Origin: Aspidapion aeneum | Taxonomy: Eukaryota > Arthropoda > Insecta > Coleoptera > Brentidae | Length of the DNA stretch: 64,000 nucleotides | Reading direction: 5' to 3' | Assembly: GCA_963576565.1 (NCBI GenBank) | Contig: OY755048.1 | Span: forward strand, 5,046,220 to 5,110,219 | Part shown: piece after piece, positions 11,536-23,914 of the stretch | Layout of the letters: each line of letters begins with the position of its first letter | Position numbering within the stretch: position 1 is the first letter of the stretch | Notes under the pieces: model-generated | Databases searched by the model: none | Told to the model about the DNA's origin: nothing | What the model saw: the letters and a program-made list of their open reading frames with translations, nothing else | Made by a program: the position numbers and the translations under genes

Positions 11536-14500
11536 AAGAAATTGTGATATAATATTTTGGAAATTTGGCCAGGGTTTCAAACTATATCTCTATGCCAAAA
11601 TGTTGCTCAAATCTTGACAAGTATAGCTGTGATAGTTCAGTACGTCCAAATTAAAGAGTTGCTCAAAACGACCCATTTAATATACATGCTATTTTGGGCT
11701 AACATAACATAACACCATTACTTTGTTGCAGCCCGTTTGCTCCTAGGAGTAATGTCCATTTACGTAATTTACCATTATGTCAGACGCAAAGTTCTAATTA
11801 GTTATGCTTACTTGGATGTTTCTCTATGTGTAACTATCCACCCTTGATATGACAGGTCACGTTTCCCTGCCTATAGAGCTTCTGATTAAAACGGTCTCTC
11901 TCCATCGATTTGGAAAATAAAACCCTTCATAATAAATGATTATGATTTTTAAATAAAAATACTCTCCCAATCGGCAGAAATTTCTGTAATTTCCAAATTA
12001 TTTCCACACTATGCCTGAAATGTTGTCATCGTATGATGAGATTTTTCAGTAAACCAAATAATTTAAAATAAATTTATAAGGTACCTGTGTCAAATATGCC
12101 CAATACAAAGAGAAAACACAAAGTTACAAAAATTTTCTTTAGTTTATAACTAGGCCAGTCAATAAAAGCATTCAACTTTGCAAATGCGCATGTATCTACG
12201 ATGTTTTGATATGTTGCTAGTATTCGTAAGGGTAGTTCATTACAACCCTGAAATCCTTAGTTTTTTCAAAAGGACTACCTCAAGATATTTTTTTGGGTTG
12301 AGAAATATATAGGCTTTAACACGGTACTAAAACTGAGCCTAAGTATTATGGTTTGAGAAAAAATGAAAAAAATAATAAACCATCGATATCCCAGAAAACA
12401 AAAAAAAACATTGTACCAAATAATTATGAAATCTATAGTACAAAGTGTGCCTGAATGAAGTATAGGTTACATAAAAATGGTTCCAAAAACTAATTGCACA
12501 TTTTGAATATGGATTCTTTGCAGACTTCAGAGCTATATTTATATAAATCCTTGCTGATCCTCTTGAAATTTTATCAATTTTTTGTCTTTTTGCTAGTTAG
12601 CCTATAGGCGCTGGTTCCTGTCACGTGTGACCTAATATGTGCGTATAAATATAGGAGTATAAAAAAGGTTTGGTCACGTGGTCGAACTCATGGTCGTTTG
12701 GCCGCCATCTTTGAAAATGGCCGCCAAATTGACAGATTTTTTGTCTGGGCGTATCTTCCTACCCAGTGGTTTGATTTTAATTTTTGAAGCCTGTTTTACT
12801 TCTTGCATCCTAGCGAAAAACGATAAAATTATTTTTTTATAGCACTTTTAATTGCGCTTTTTTTGATGTATCACTTAGCATCCTAGCTTTGATAGTTAGC
12901 TGTACAAGCGAGCTAAAATATAAAATGTTTTCGCTCCAAAATCGATTTTTTACTTAAAAATTGTGAAAGATATGACAATGATCAGAAGAAGCGGAATTAA
13001 AAGTACTATAAAAAATTATTCTGACATTTTTCGCTCGGATGCATCGTTTCGCAGCAAATTCACTTTTCCTATAATCTTGTAAGCAGTTTTAGAAACCACC
13101 CTCTTTAAGGCAGTCTTTGGGGGTACCATCCATCGAACATTAAAAACATAAAGTCCCTCTTCTGTAAAAGGGTTAAAGCCTTCCATGTAACAAAAAAACA
13201 AATGTCAATAATATTGTAGAAAAATGTATTTTTAGATTATCCCTTATATCTTCGAGACGATTAAAACTGTACATTTAGGTCTCACTAAATTGGTAACTCA
13301 GACAATTACTAACGGGCCTGCTATAAAAAAAAATCAACGTCGTTAGTAAGGCCCCGTAATTTCTTTTGTCATTTATGTTTAAAAAAATTCATTAACTTAT
13401 TCTCTACGCTAGGTCATCGAGATTATACTAAACGAGTGCGGTCGACCACTTCTTAATTTTAAATACTTTAAAATTGGCCTCCGGCCGCTAGGGGCTGTAA
13501 GGGCCAAAAATCTTACTTTGATCAAGCTTCAAAATCAGAAGTCATTTTTTTTCTTATAACTACGGGACCGGTTAAAAAAAAATAATTGTTAAGCCTATAG
13601 ACCTAGATGTACAGGTACAATAGTCTAAAAGATATAAGGGATAATCTTAAAACATATTTTGCCTCCATAAGCCCCCTAGGGGCCATAAATGTAATTTTTT
13701 TTGACATTTGAAAAATCAGTACTGACAGGTCGCTATGCGTGAGTTTCATTAGTCTGGCTTAAAAGGTAAAGAATTTTAAAAAATGAAATTGTAGGACAAG
13801 TAGTCGATCAAAACCTTCATCAAAAGCCACGGAGGCTAAACTTTGACGCTATGGTCTTCTGTCACGGATCACCTTATGGCTACTGACTAATATGTTTACC
13901 TATATAAATATCATTAATAAAGTAAAAGAATGTTGATTTAACACTTTAATATAGGATATTGTCTAAAATATTTTTATAGACGAAACAAGTAAACAGAAAT
14001 ATAAATTTAAACCATAAACAACAAATAAAAAATCCGAAACTTAGAGGCACTATCTTTCGACCAGATTGAAGCCAATTTGATTATATACAAATTCTTTTCT
14101 TATGAATTTTTCTAGGACAATTAGTTTTGTTGGTGTGGCTTGAAAACATGACCATACCGATAAAATTTCACTTTAGAAAAAATTATTAATTTTTTACTAG
14201 ACGTTTCTCCGTAACGAACCCAGAGAGCTATGGTTACCCTTATATTATAGAAAATTTATCTAGTGTGAAAAAACTATGGAACATCAGTATCCGCAAAATG
14301 CTTCCTTAAGGTGTTTTTTTTTCCAAAAGACTGAAAAAAGTACCAATTTTCCGAGTCCTACGGGAATAGCACAGGGATTTCCGGGTTGCAAACTTGGGGA
14401 TGAACTACTTTTAAGGCAATATATAAAAAAAATGTAAATACATGCTCACTTGCAATGTTTGCCTTTTTTATGTCGATTTTGACTGGCGTATACGGAAGCC

Positions 14501-15204
14501 ATACTAATTTAATAATAATAATTTAAAGAAATTTTGATCATATTTTTTTATTGTTTCATTACTGTTAATTTTTTTAAATTTTATATAACTGGCCATGTTC
14601 ACAATCGGGTCGTTAATATGTCCACTGTGTGTGTCGTATGTTGATTATATGCCGGTTTCTAATAATACGTTGCAAACGAATTTTTTAACCTAAAAATGTT
14701 GGAACACATAATATGATTTTTTTACTAAAACTAGACAACGACTTTAAACCGGAAAACTTTAAATAATTTAAAGCGTCTAAAGTTTATTATAGAAATAAAA
14801 TTTGTAAAATAAAATAAATTACAGAATAAAAAACGTATATTTAAGGTTGAAACCTTTTTTTTCATATTTTTGTTTTAAAATGGTATCTTTTTCAAGGTAT
14901 CAAATAAGTGTTCTCTCGTTCAATTAGCTATTTTTGATGATGAATTTGTAGCATATCATTTTAAGAAAACATTAATATGCATAGAAAATATTACTACCAT
15001 ACAGCATACATTAACACTGGTCGTACTGTACAGGGTGATTTACTATATTTTGCACCCTTGGTAAGCGCTTTGAACATAAATCATATATATAAATATAAAA
15101 GTTTTATAGTTTATTAAAAGCCTTTCAATCCATATGATAGATAGATATTATTGGTCATGCGCCATTTTGGATCATATCCCATGCGGGATTGATGTTGGAA
15201 GACT
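11536..15204. other. No gene; one inverted repeat pair inside
   Basis: AT-rich DNA. An inverted pair, GATTATCCCTTATATCTT at 13237-13254 and its reverse complement at about 13627-13647, extends outward to TACATTTAGGTCT and AGACCTAGATGTACA, suggesting a decayed foldback or MITE at about 13230-13660. GGCCGCCATCTT..AATGGCCGCC at about 12707-12733 is a short palindrome. The ORF at 13016-13201 is not recognisable. Confidence 0.4.
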
Positions 15205-16910
15205 TTTTAGAACTGCCTTAAATCGATTCCGAATAGTCACCGGGTGTTTGCCTCCAATTTGAGAGGGATGGCCTGTGTGACGTCATAAATCCAAGATGGC
15301 GGCTTTTTTAATGTTTTTTCACAAATTTTGGCTTATAACTTTAGGTAAATTAATTTCACAGAAAAATTGTCTATACGTTATTTTGTTTGCAAGAGAACAT
15401 CAATTAATATAGTAAAGAAATTAGCTTTATATCTTAGAAACTAACAGAGATATATTTTTTTTTTAAATACGAAAAAATAGTATCTTTTTTTACCCAAAAA
15501 AAAAAAAATTAAAGAAGGAAGTTAAGACTATATTAAATCGATTGGTTATGGATCACTCAATTTTAATTCGCCAGGTGTTTGCCTCACTTTTGAGCAAGAG
15601 CGCCTGCGTGACGTCATAAATCCCAAGATTGCAATTTTTTTTCATATTTTTTCACAAACTTTAACTTTTGCCACATCAACTTTATAGATAAATTGTATAG
15701 GCTATGATTTGTTTGCAATAGAACCGCAATTTAACTGTCGGTCTAGCAAGCTTTATATCTCAAGAATTAAAAAAGGTATTGTATTTTTTTTTAATTTTAA
15801 AAAATTATAAAAATTCTAGATTGAGCAAGAAAGTTTTAGACTACCCTCGATCGATAGGTCATAGATCACTAAATGTTAACGGCCTGTATGACATTATAAA
15901 TGCAGGATGGCGGCTTTTTTCATATTTTTAGCAAACTTTTAGTAGAAAAAAACTGTAAATACGTTTTTTGATTGCAAGAGAGCATTCATTAATTAATGAA
16001 ATAAAGAATTTAACTTTATATGTTAAAAACTAACAAAGATATGAATTTTTTTTGGCTAAAAAATGATATTGTATTTTTTTATTATTAAATTTTTTTGTTA
16101 GTTTATAAGATAAAGCAAATTTCTTTATTATGTTCATCGCTGTCCTCTTGCAGACAAAAACCTTATTACAGTTTTTCTTTAAAACTAATTTAGCAAAGTT
16201 ATTCGCCAAAGTTTTGTAAAAAAAATTGAAAAAACCGCCATTTTTGATTTATTGCGTCATATAGAATTTAAGGGAAAATACCGGGCAATTTTACATTAAT
16301 TGATCCATTAACGTATTAACCGGTACGTTAATGAATTGATCCATCACTAAATGATCGTGGGTAGGTCTTAAACTTTTTTGCTCAATCTTAAATTAAAAAA
16401 ATAACAATATCTTTTATAGTTCTTGAGACATAAAGCTTACTAAAACGACAATTCAAATGTTGTTCTATTGCAAACAAACCACAACTTATATAATTATTTT
16501 ATAAAGTTGATATGGCAAAATGAACAAACACATAGGCGCTCTAACTCAAATTTGAGGCAAACACCATGTGCCTTTTTATTGAGTGATCCATAACCAATTG
16601 ATTTGGGGTAGACTAAAACTTTCTTCCTCAATTTTGTGTTTTGGGTAAAAAACTTACTATTTTTTGTAATTAAAAAAAAATAATATCTTTGTTAGTTGTT
16701 AAGATATAAAGCTGATTTATATATTTATTATCTTACTTGGTATTCTATTGCAAACAAAAAGCGTAATAACAGTTTTCTGTAAAACTAATTTGTATAAAGT
16801 TATAAGCCAAAGTTGTGAAAAGCATGAAAAAAGCCGCCATCTTGGATTTATGACGTCACACCGGCCCTCCTACTAAAATTGGAGGCAAACACCCGGTGAC
16901 TTAAAATTGT
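15205..16910. mobile_element. Foldback repeat with TGACGTCA and AAGATGGCGG motifs
   Basis: Roughly 300-bp units run forward (15205-16080, about three copies) and then inverted (16085-16910). Each unit holds GGTGTTTGCCTC, TGACGTCATAAATCCAAGAT, GCTTTATATCTTA and GATCGATTGGTTATGGATCA in various states of decay. The outer ends match: CACCGGGTGTTTGCCTCC on the left and its complement at about 16885-16905. No coding capacity. A second foldback of the same family lies at 62085-63129. Confidence 0.7.
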
Positions 16911-18440
16911 GTATAAAATATTCCACAACTATCCCACGGGATACCACAGGCAACTCAATTATCTTTAAAAAGTTAACCGCGTATCATTTTGTGTCCAGGT
17001 GCGGTTGTTTTGTAATGACCAGAGGGTTGGCATATTTTAACATGGGCATATTTGACCAAGGTACCTTACACAATGCTCCGTTGTGCAATGCAAGCGAGAG
17101 TTTTATCGTAATTAGGCATGCGAGCATTTTCCTATTGGCCACTAGGAGCGACTAAAATTTCCGGATTCAAGTGGGAAACATTTCAGCACGACTAATTATT
17201 GCGCTTCGCTTTCCAGTGCTACATTTACAATTTTAACATTTAATCCGACTAAAAAATGCCTAGCCCTCTTCTATTTGAAGAGGTATATCATCAATTTATT
17301 TTAATCAAATATAATCCATAAAAAAACCACTAAAGGGCAAACTTTTTTGTTTGAAAATGTATTTTTCTAACAGTTACAAATAGAAATAGTATTAAATCTC
17401 TCAATAAGTTAGATATGGTTTGTAAAAATAAATTATGACCCAATATACATTTGATTGTAACTGCAGGTAGGTAGGGTGAGTGTAGATATTATCGACAGTG
17501 TTGACTTTCGTAGGCAATAAAAAATTATTCTGCACTACTAACGAGCTTATTTTTTTTTTCTTGGATAAAATCAAGGGTCTATTTTACTAAAAATTATGTT
17601 TTTTTTATGTTTATTTTTAACCGTAATAAAAAAAAATTAAAAAAAGTAAAAATGTCACACAACACAAAATTGAACTTATTAACGACAATTTTTTTTTACT
17701 GAATATTAAAAAAAAATATAACCAACAAGTGTTTATTATATAGTATTATAAATATCGTATTATTATGAATTTTTTAAGTTAACATCTTATTTTACGACGT
17801 AGATACGAATCTACCTAACGAAATTGGAAGTATCTAGATGTAATAAAAGAATATCATTAGGTACACACTTATTTAAAACTAATTTTCAAAATACTTTAAG
17901 TTTATAAATATATCAGACCTCTTTCCTAATTAACAATAACAAAAATAAACATTAGTTTTCAACTTTTTACATTAATTTTTAAAAAAAATAAAATTATACA
18001 AACAATTTTAATAAACATTTGATATTTATTTTGTACCTTATTCTTATCAAAACAAAAGTCATTTCTGTAAGTAGGATAGAGAATTTACACAAAAACAGAA
18101 ACTTCATCGACTCCATATAAACCTTTCTTATTTTTAATTTGTGCTTCTTTAATTTTTCTAAAAATACAGAGATCCTTAATATCGACACAACAGAGGGTAA
18201 TATCGACACTTTAGTTTAATTTAACATACTGTAAATGCTATAAAAATAAACTCATGCATTGCTATAATAAAATATATTTTTAATATTTTTTTATTAAAAA
18301 TGTAAAGCTTAAAAAAGTAAATTTTTGTAACCACATTGTTGGATCTTAATTTTAAGAATGTGTGTTCAAACAAAGTGTGGGTCATAGATTTCTCAGGAAT
18401 AGGGGTCCAAATTGAAATTGTTGTGAAAAGCTTTACCTAT
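16911..18440. other. No supported feature
   Basis: Strongly AT-rich, with long A and T runs from 17560 to 18330. The ORF at 16907-17155 begins inside the foldback edge and has no known domain. Confidence 0.5.
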
Positions 18441-18468
18441 TTTTGATTCTATGCCCAGTGTCATGTGT

Positions 18469-18477
18469 CATAAAAGG
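18469..18477 (+). promoter_or_regulatory. TATA-like box (candidate promoter of Cav1)
   Basis: CATAAAAGG lies about 30 bp upstream of a GC- and CpG-rich stretch in otherwise AT-rich DNA. Suggestive only; there is no transcript evidence. Confidence 0.25.
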
Positions 18478-18499
18478 CGAGATTTTCGCCCCTTCCATC

Positions 18500-18584
18500 T
18501 TTGACCAGCAGAGAGACTACACGTGGCCCCGGAGCTCCGACGCCCTCGAATGCGTCTCATGTGCCGAGATTTGTTGGAGAATGG
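18500..18584 (+). other. Candidate 5' noncoding exon of Cav1
   Basis: This CpG-rich island (CGTGGCCCCGGAGCTCCGAC and following) ends in a strong donor, ATGG|GTGAGT, at 18584/18585. It lies 5.2 kb upstream of the acceptor at 23767, on the same strand. If spliced there it would be a 5'UTR exon with a short upstream ORF that stops soon after the junction. It could also be unrelated GC-rich DNA. The start at 18500 is set only by distance from the TATA-like box. Confidence 0.3.
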
Positions 18585-20044
18585 GTGAGTTGAGCACTTT
18601 TTGTAGGGCACAGAATAGGGAAAATGGGATTATAAGGGTTTGGGATTTTTTGTGAATTTTTAGCAATAAATAAATGTGTTTAGTGAAGAGTTGCGTTCAC
18701 ACACCTTAGGATGTAATATCAACACAAATTTGCACAATCTATAGACATACGAATGAAACTTTTATCGACACACAAATTTTCTTTAATATAACACAAAAAC
18801 TATGAAAAAAAGTATGTGTCGATATTATATCAGTACATCAAAAAAGCTTTTCTTTTTTTAACAAAATTAAAAAAAAGACACCCGACTTATGTAAATAAAA
18901 ACATAAGTTTAAAAATTTCTGTGTAAGAACCTTATTATCGATGGTAATGTACATAAAACCGACAGATAAAAAAATAGATTCTATGATTTCTTTTTGTTTT
19001 TTTTTTATAAAGTTTAACCCTATCCTAACATATTATTATATTATATAGGTACCTAAATATTTCATTAGGTAGGTACGTCTAGAATGCTAAAAAATACCAA
19101 TTGACTTTCTAAAAATTGAAAATTACCTAAACCATTCGTTATATCTTTAAAATTGGAACTCCACACAGTTTTATTAAAAAATTAAAAAAGAAAACATGAT
19201 AAGCTACTGTTTTCTTTTTGTTGGTATAATGTATATGAAACGTGCCTAGTCATCCTGTTGAAGCCCAGCGATAACAGTAGAAACCCAATAAAATGATGTG
19301 AATTGTGAATTGGCTGGATTCGAGTTAAGCCAGCGGTAACAACAGAAACCCAATAAAAGGGTGTGAATTATGAACGGGGTGGAGTCGATTTCGTTAAACG
19401 TACCAGACGAGTACCGTTTTTTTTGCTGAAAATGAAGACCACCCAGTGCTGTAAACAGAGGGAGTTGAGCCATCTTTTTTGCGCCTCATTTCATTTTGGC
19501 CGGACTTATAGGGTGTTCATTAATGTTGCAGTTAATTGGGGTTCAGCCCTGATACTTGTGGTGCTGGTTCTTTGGTTAGTTTCACAGGGAGTGTTATACA
19601 GCATGGTTAAATGCTATATGATTCATAGGAAATTATAACTGTATCTAAAATAAGAACAAATGCATATGCATAAAATATTTAGTATGTAAGAAAAAAGAAT
19701 AGAAGTTTACACGTGGTAACGCCCATTGTTTCAGGATAACTAGACCCATAGCCAATACCTGTCCTCTGTGCGCCCCAATAAAGTAGAGGGAAGAAACTTA
19801 TCTCACCGATTATTTCCCCTAGCGCGGCGATGTTTTCTTTCGATAGTTCGTAAAGAAAATCGATATGGGGTAGTTGTACATAAAATATTGGAAATTTAGA
19901 CGATAACTAGGTAACGTATAATCCTTTTTGCAAGCTTATGACTTCTCCAGCGGAACAAATAAGAGAAAGAACGAACTGAATAATTCTCAAAAATACCACC
20001 GCCCTATGCTAAACAGTATCCGAGATTGTTATAAAATTCAGTTC
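18585..20044. other. AT-rich DNA with a roughly 66-bp tandem duplication
   Basis: At about 19263-19395 two units share AGAAACCCAATAAAA followed by TGTGAATT..TGAA, at a period near 66 bp. The ORFs across it (19246-19473 and 19363-19638) have no recognisable domain. GTGTCGATATTA-type words recur at 18180-18830. Otherwise nothing. Confidence 0.4.
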
Positions 20045-21140
20045 AGGTATTACTTACCATTTCATAGGTGTCACTGATTGTAAGGTGGGTTTTTGCATAG
20101 CCCCGTAAAAAATCATTGGGTGCCATATCTGGTGATCTCGAAGGCCTGCTTGTAATAAGCCGCCTTTAAAAAGTTTGATTTAAAAACACTCTCACAGGCA
20201 AAGTGTCATGAGCTGAGCAACCATCTTGCATAAACCAAATTTGGTTAAAATCAACATTTGGAACCTGTCGAATCGCAGGAATTTTTTCCTCGTAAATTAC
20301 CATTAATGGAAAAAGGACCAAAGTTATTGTCACCCAAAAGCCCAGTCCAGACACTAAGTTTTTGAGGATACTAGGTCCGTTCTGCAGTATGCAAATGATT
20401 ATTTTTCCGTGACCAGTAACGAACAACGAAGGGATTGTGACGCCCTTAAATTGAAAACGAACTTTTTCTGTAAAACAAATATTTTTAAGAACATTTTCAT
20501 CCTGATTCGCTTTTTTAATCATGGTTTCACAAAACTCCATTCTTCAAAACTGATCATCTGGAAAAATTTATTGCGTTTTCTTTACTTTAAAACTCCGGTA
20601 CACATGTCATTTGAAAATCTTTATCTTTCGCCCTTAGAGATTCGTAGTCGGACACGTACGTCTTGTTTAGTTGGTTTATTCTTTTATTTTCCTTTTAATT
20701 TTTGTTCTTTATGACATAAGCTAAGTCAGAAAAGGTTAGAGGCTCCATTTTAAAAAAAAAACTGTGGAAAAAACAATTTTTTTAGGTTGTTATTACCGAA
20801 TGTCTGCGAACGGAGACAGCAGCCTTTAAATGCTAAAATGCCGTCTACGAACTGTGAACCGTGAACCTCAACCGTAAACGGCAGCTTATAAATATGGGTG
20901 TAGTATCTTCGCCCACATCATTAAAAATTGCTTTACTGGTGCGACACACATCACTATTTTTTGGACAGTGATACGGCTTGGAATATGCCTTTCCTCATGC
21001 GCGACAACAAATAAATTTGCCATATCTTGACAGCTATTTCCCCCGATATACCATTGAACTATCTGTACTTTTTCCTGAACGCTGTAACGCCTGTAATACG
21101 CGGCATGGCTTGAGCAAGAAAAATAAATACCCACTTCTCA
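20045..21140 (-). pseudogene. Mariner/IS630-type transposase remnant (DUF4817-like HTH plus DDE)
   Basis: The minus strand gives an N-terminal helix-turn-helix (YSVQEKVQIVQWYIGGNSC, about 21100-20990). A damaged linker follows, then EFCETMIKKANQDENVLKNI, then the second acidic motif WFMQDGCSAHDTLPVRVFLN (about 20245-20185). After a stop comes RSPDMAPNDFLRGYAK (about 20125-20080), with the third acidic motif. The first catalytic site, normally SDEATF-like, reads TEKVRF, so its aspartate appears lost. Stops and frameshifts interrupt the frame at several points. It lies in candidate intron 0 of the calcium-channel gene. Dead copy; no clear TIRs found. Confidence 0.8.
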
Positions 21141-21279
21141 CCTGTTTCGCTGCATACGACGGAATGACAACAAAACTTCGTGAAGGCAACGGGTCACGAT
21201 GTATCCAGTACTTTCCCACTACTAGCCCGAATACGGATCTAAAACCCTGAAAAATATATTACGAGACCGCCAATATATT

Positions 21280-22031
21280 AGCTCACACATATACTATACT
21301 ATAGTAGTGTGAGCTATGGTGATCCTAATTTTTTCGAGAAAAAAAAAGTTGCTCCGATTTCAAAATTTTTTATATATCTTTGCGTTTCAGATGATTTTGA
21401 AACTTTTTTGTTGCGCCGTCTGTCTGTCTGTCTGTCTGTCTGTATGTCTGTCTGTCTGTCTGTCTGTCTGTGTGTCTGTATGTCTGTCTGTAACGACCAA
21501 CGCGCATAACTCAAAAACCGCTTAGCCGATTTTAATGAAATTTGGTACCTGGGCTGGGTCTTGGGTTGAGATGGTCCCATTTAAAAATGAACAAAATCCA
21601 CCGAACACAAACCAAATAAAAGGGTGGGGATAGATTTCAAAAATTAGAGTTTATGTGAAAATATGGCGTGTGTGATATCAAACGAAAGGTAATTGAGTCT
21701 GGAGTTAAACAAAATACATTTTAATTTATTTTTAAAAAAAGGGTGGGAGTATATTTCAAAAATTAGAGTTTAACTGAAAATATGGCGTGTGTGATATCAA
21801 ACGAAAGGTAATTAAGTCCGGAGTTCAACCAAATACATTTTAGTTTTTGTTTTTTTTAAGGGTGGGGGTGGATTTCAAAAATTTGAGTTTAAGTCAAAAC
21901 ATGGCTTATGTGGTATCAAAGAAAAGGTAATTTAGTGTGGAGTTGAATAAATTTGTTTTTAGTTATATTAGGTCACATAACTATAGTACCTAGTGTGAGC
22001 TTAGGGGCCCATATATTGGCAGAGTATTTTT
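21280..22031 (+). mobile_element. DINE-1/HINE-like element, copy 3 (type A)
   Basis: Full-length, about 752 bp. In order: terminal hairpin (AGCTCACAC..GTGTGAGCT, 21280-21314), GATCCTAATTTTTTCGAG, TTGCTCCGATTTCAAAA, the GTCT array (21417-21490), ACGACCAACGCGCATAACTC, CCGATTTTAATGAAATTTGG, and three tandem roughly 117-bp units with ATCAAACGAAAGGTAATT. A second, decayed hairpin follows (GGTCACATAACTATAG..TAGTGTGAGC), then GGCAGAGTATTT. The minus strand of the central block reads PNFIKIG..AVFELCALV, a phrase often mis-annotated as protein in insect genomes. No real ORF. Confidence 0.85.
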
Positions 22032-22793
22032 CTCTATTTTACTTCTCTATTACACACATTAAACACAGCAAGCACTCTATGAATCCTATAGCTTTTGACC
22101 ATGCTGTACATATTTCTTTTAGATGGATAAATTTATAATAATTACGTGTGAACCCTATGCAAGGCAATCTTATCTTTGTTTCTCTTTCATTGTTGTTATA
22201 CAGGAAAGGGAAGCCCAGCACCTGTTCAATGAACTCCCCATTATTCATTTTTTTTCAGATCAAAACTTTTTAAAATATGACAGAAAAATAACTTTATTAG
22301 CCATATTTCACTAAAATTTGCTAAAAGGACAGTCATTCAGTGGCGTATATAGAAAAATGTTTGAGGTCGTATTTTATGCTATTTTATGTTTGTATAACAG
22401 TAATCAGATTTTAACTTCTTTTATGAATATATCTTGTTTGTAAAAGCAGGAAAATTTGAAATTTTAGCTAAAATTGGTATTTTGCCATACAAATTGGATG
22501 TCCCAAAATTTTTAGAACACAAAATACCAGTGAAACACATGCTGATTACCAGCAAAAGCGGTGTTGTCCCAATGTTTTTATAGCAAAAATTTAGCTGTAA
22601 AAACTAAATTATACATTCTATGTTATTTAGGCAAATATCAAAATGTTTTCTATTATTTTGAAAGGATTGCTATGAGTTTATTAATTATAAATTAAAATAA
22701 TAACTGATAAAATAAAATAATCATTTGTTTAAATTAAATCTCGCCCTGATTGTTCCAGAGTCGAAAATTGGATAATTTTTCAGGTTTAATATT
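22032..22793. other. No supported feature
   Basis: AT-rich spacer between two DINE-like copies. The short ORFs at 22039-22314 are not recognisable. Confidence 0.5.
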
Positions 22794-23402
22794 AGCTCAC
22801 ACTACTACTATAAGTAGTGTGAGCTATGGTGATCCTAATTTTTTCGAGAAAAAAAAAGTTGCTCCGATTTCAAAAATTTTTATATATCTTTGCGTTTCAA
22901 ATGATTTTGAAACTTTTTTGTTTTGCTGTCTGTCTGTCTGTCTGTATGTCTGTCTGTCTGTATGTCTGTCTGTAACGACCAACCCGCATAACTCAAAAAC
23001 CGCTTGTCCGATTTTAATGAAATTTGGTACCTAAGTTGGGTCTTGGGCCGTGATGGTCCCATTTAAAAATGAACAAAATCCACCGAACGCAAGCCAAATA
23101 AAAGGGTGGGGGTAGATTCCAAAAATTAGAGTTTATGTGAAAATATGGCGTGTGTGATATCAAACGAAAGGTAATTGAGTCTGGAGTTAAACAAAATACA
23201 TTTTAGTTTTTTTCAAAAGGGTGGGGGGTAAATTTAAAAAATTTGAGTTTAAGTCAAAACATGGCTTGTGTGGTATCAAACGAAAGGTAATTGAGTCTGG
23301 AGTTGAATAAAATATATTTCAGTTTTTGATTATATTAGCTCACACTATAACTATAGTACCTAGTGTGAGCTTAGGTGCCCATAGATTGGCAGAGTATTTT
23401 TT
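22794..23402 (+). mobile_element. DINE-1/HINE-like element, copy 4 (type B)
   Basis: A 609-bp copy with only two roughly 117-bp units. Its diagnostic changes are shared with the copy at 59057-59781: 5' hairpin ACTACTACTATAAGTAGTGT, ACCAACCCGCATAACTC, CGCTTGTCCG, CCGTGATGGTCCC, GAACGCAAGCC and CATAGATTGGC or CATAGGTTGGC at the 3' end. These two define a second subfamily. Confidence 0.85.
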
Positions 23403-23767
23403 GTTGTAGTAGGTAATTTTAAAAGGCGTTTTCAATCGCTCCCCATAAAACAAATGGCTGTGCTGTGTTTAGACTCGAGCGCAAGCATATTTCTAGAGCA
23501 TTATCTGGATAAATGTGACCTAAATGAGATTTAGTTCAAACAATAGCTTTAGTTATGTGCGGTAAGACATATTTAACTGTCAGCCTTTAGTCAGCCCTGC
23601 ATCGCACTAATAATTTTAAACCATTGTTGTTCTTTGCTTTTAATACAACAATGGAAAATTTTACCCCACAACTTTCAACAACGCAGTTGTGTTTGGCGGC
23701 TGCACATTAACACACACCTACAACTTTATTTAGGATATTAAATTAATATACAAACATATTGTTTCAG

Positions 23768-23910
23768 GGCTGCAACATGATTCTCCAGAGGCGACCAAGT
23801 ACGACATCAGCCGATAGTGGTGAGTCACTGGCGCGGACCATCTGGCCGGCACAACACCGGAACAGGCGCGCGCATGGCAGTGACTGTTTAGCGCGTGCGT
23901 GGTCGCCGCG
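23768..23910 (+). other. 5'UTR part of Cav1 exon 1
   Basis: Bounded on the left by a plausible acceptor (ATATTGTTTCAG, ending at 23767) and on the right by the main ATG at 23911. GC content rises sharply here. It carries two upstream ATGs. The exon start is inferred; a promoter reading through from further upstream is also possible. Confidence 0.5.
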
Positions 23911-23914
23911 ATGA
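23777..23914 (+). CDS. Upstream ORF, 45 codons, overlapping the Cav1 start (ATGA)
   Basis: From ATG 23777 the frame runs 45 codons, from MILQRRPSTTSADSG to RAWSPR, and stops at TGA 23912-23914. That stop overlaps the calcium-channel ATG (23911-23913) by two bases, in the ATGA arrangement that can favour reinitiation. A second, five-codon uORF starts at 23874 and ends at 23891. I know no protein like the 45-aa peptide; it is probably regulatory rather than a product. The frame is directly readable. Function is inference and depends on this region being in the mRNA. Confidence 0.4.
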   Translation: MILQRRPSTTSADSGESLARTIWPAQHRNRRAHGSDCLARAWSPR

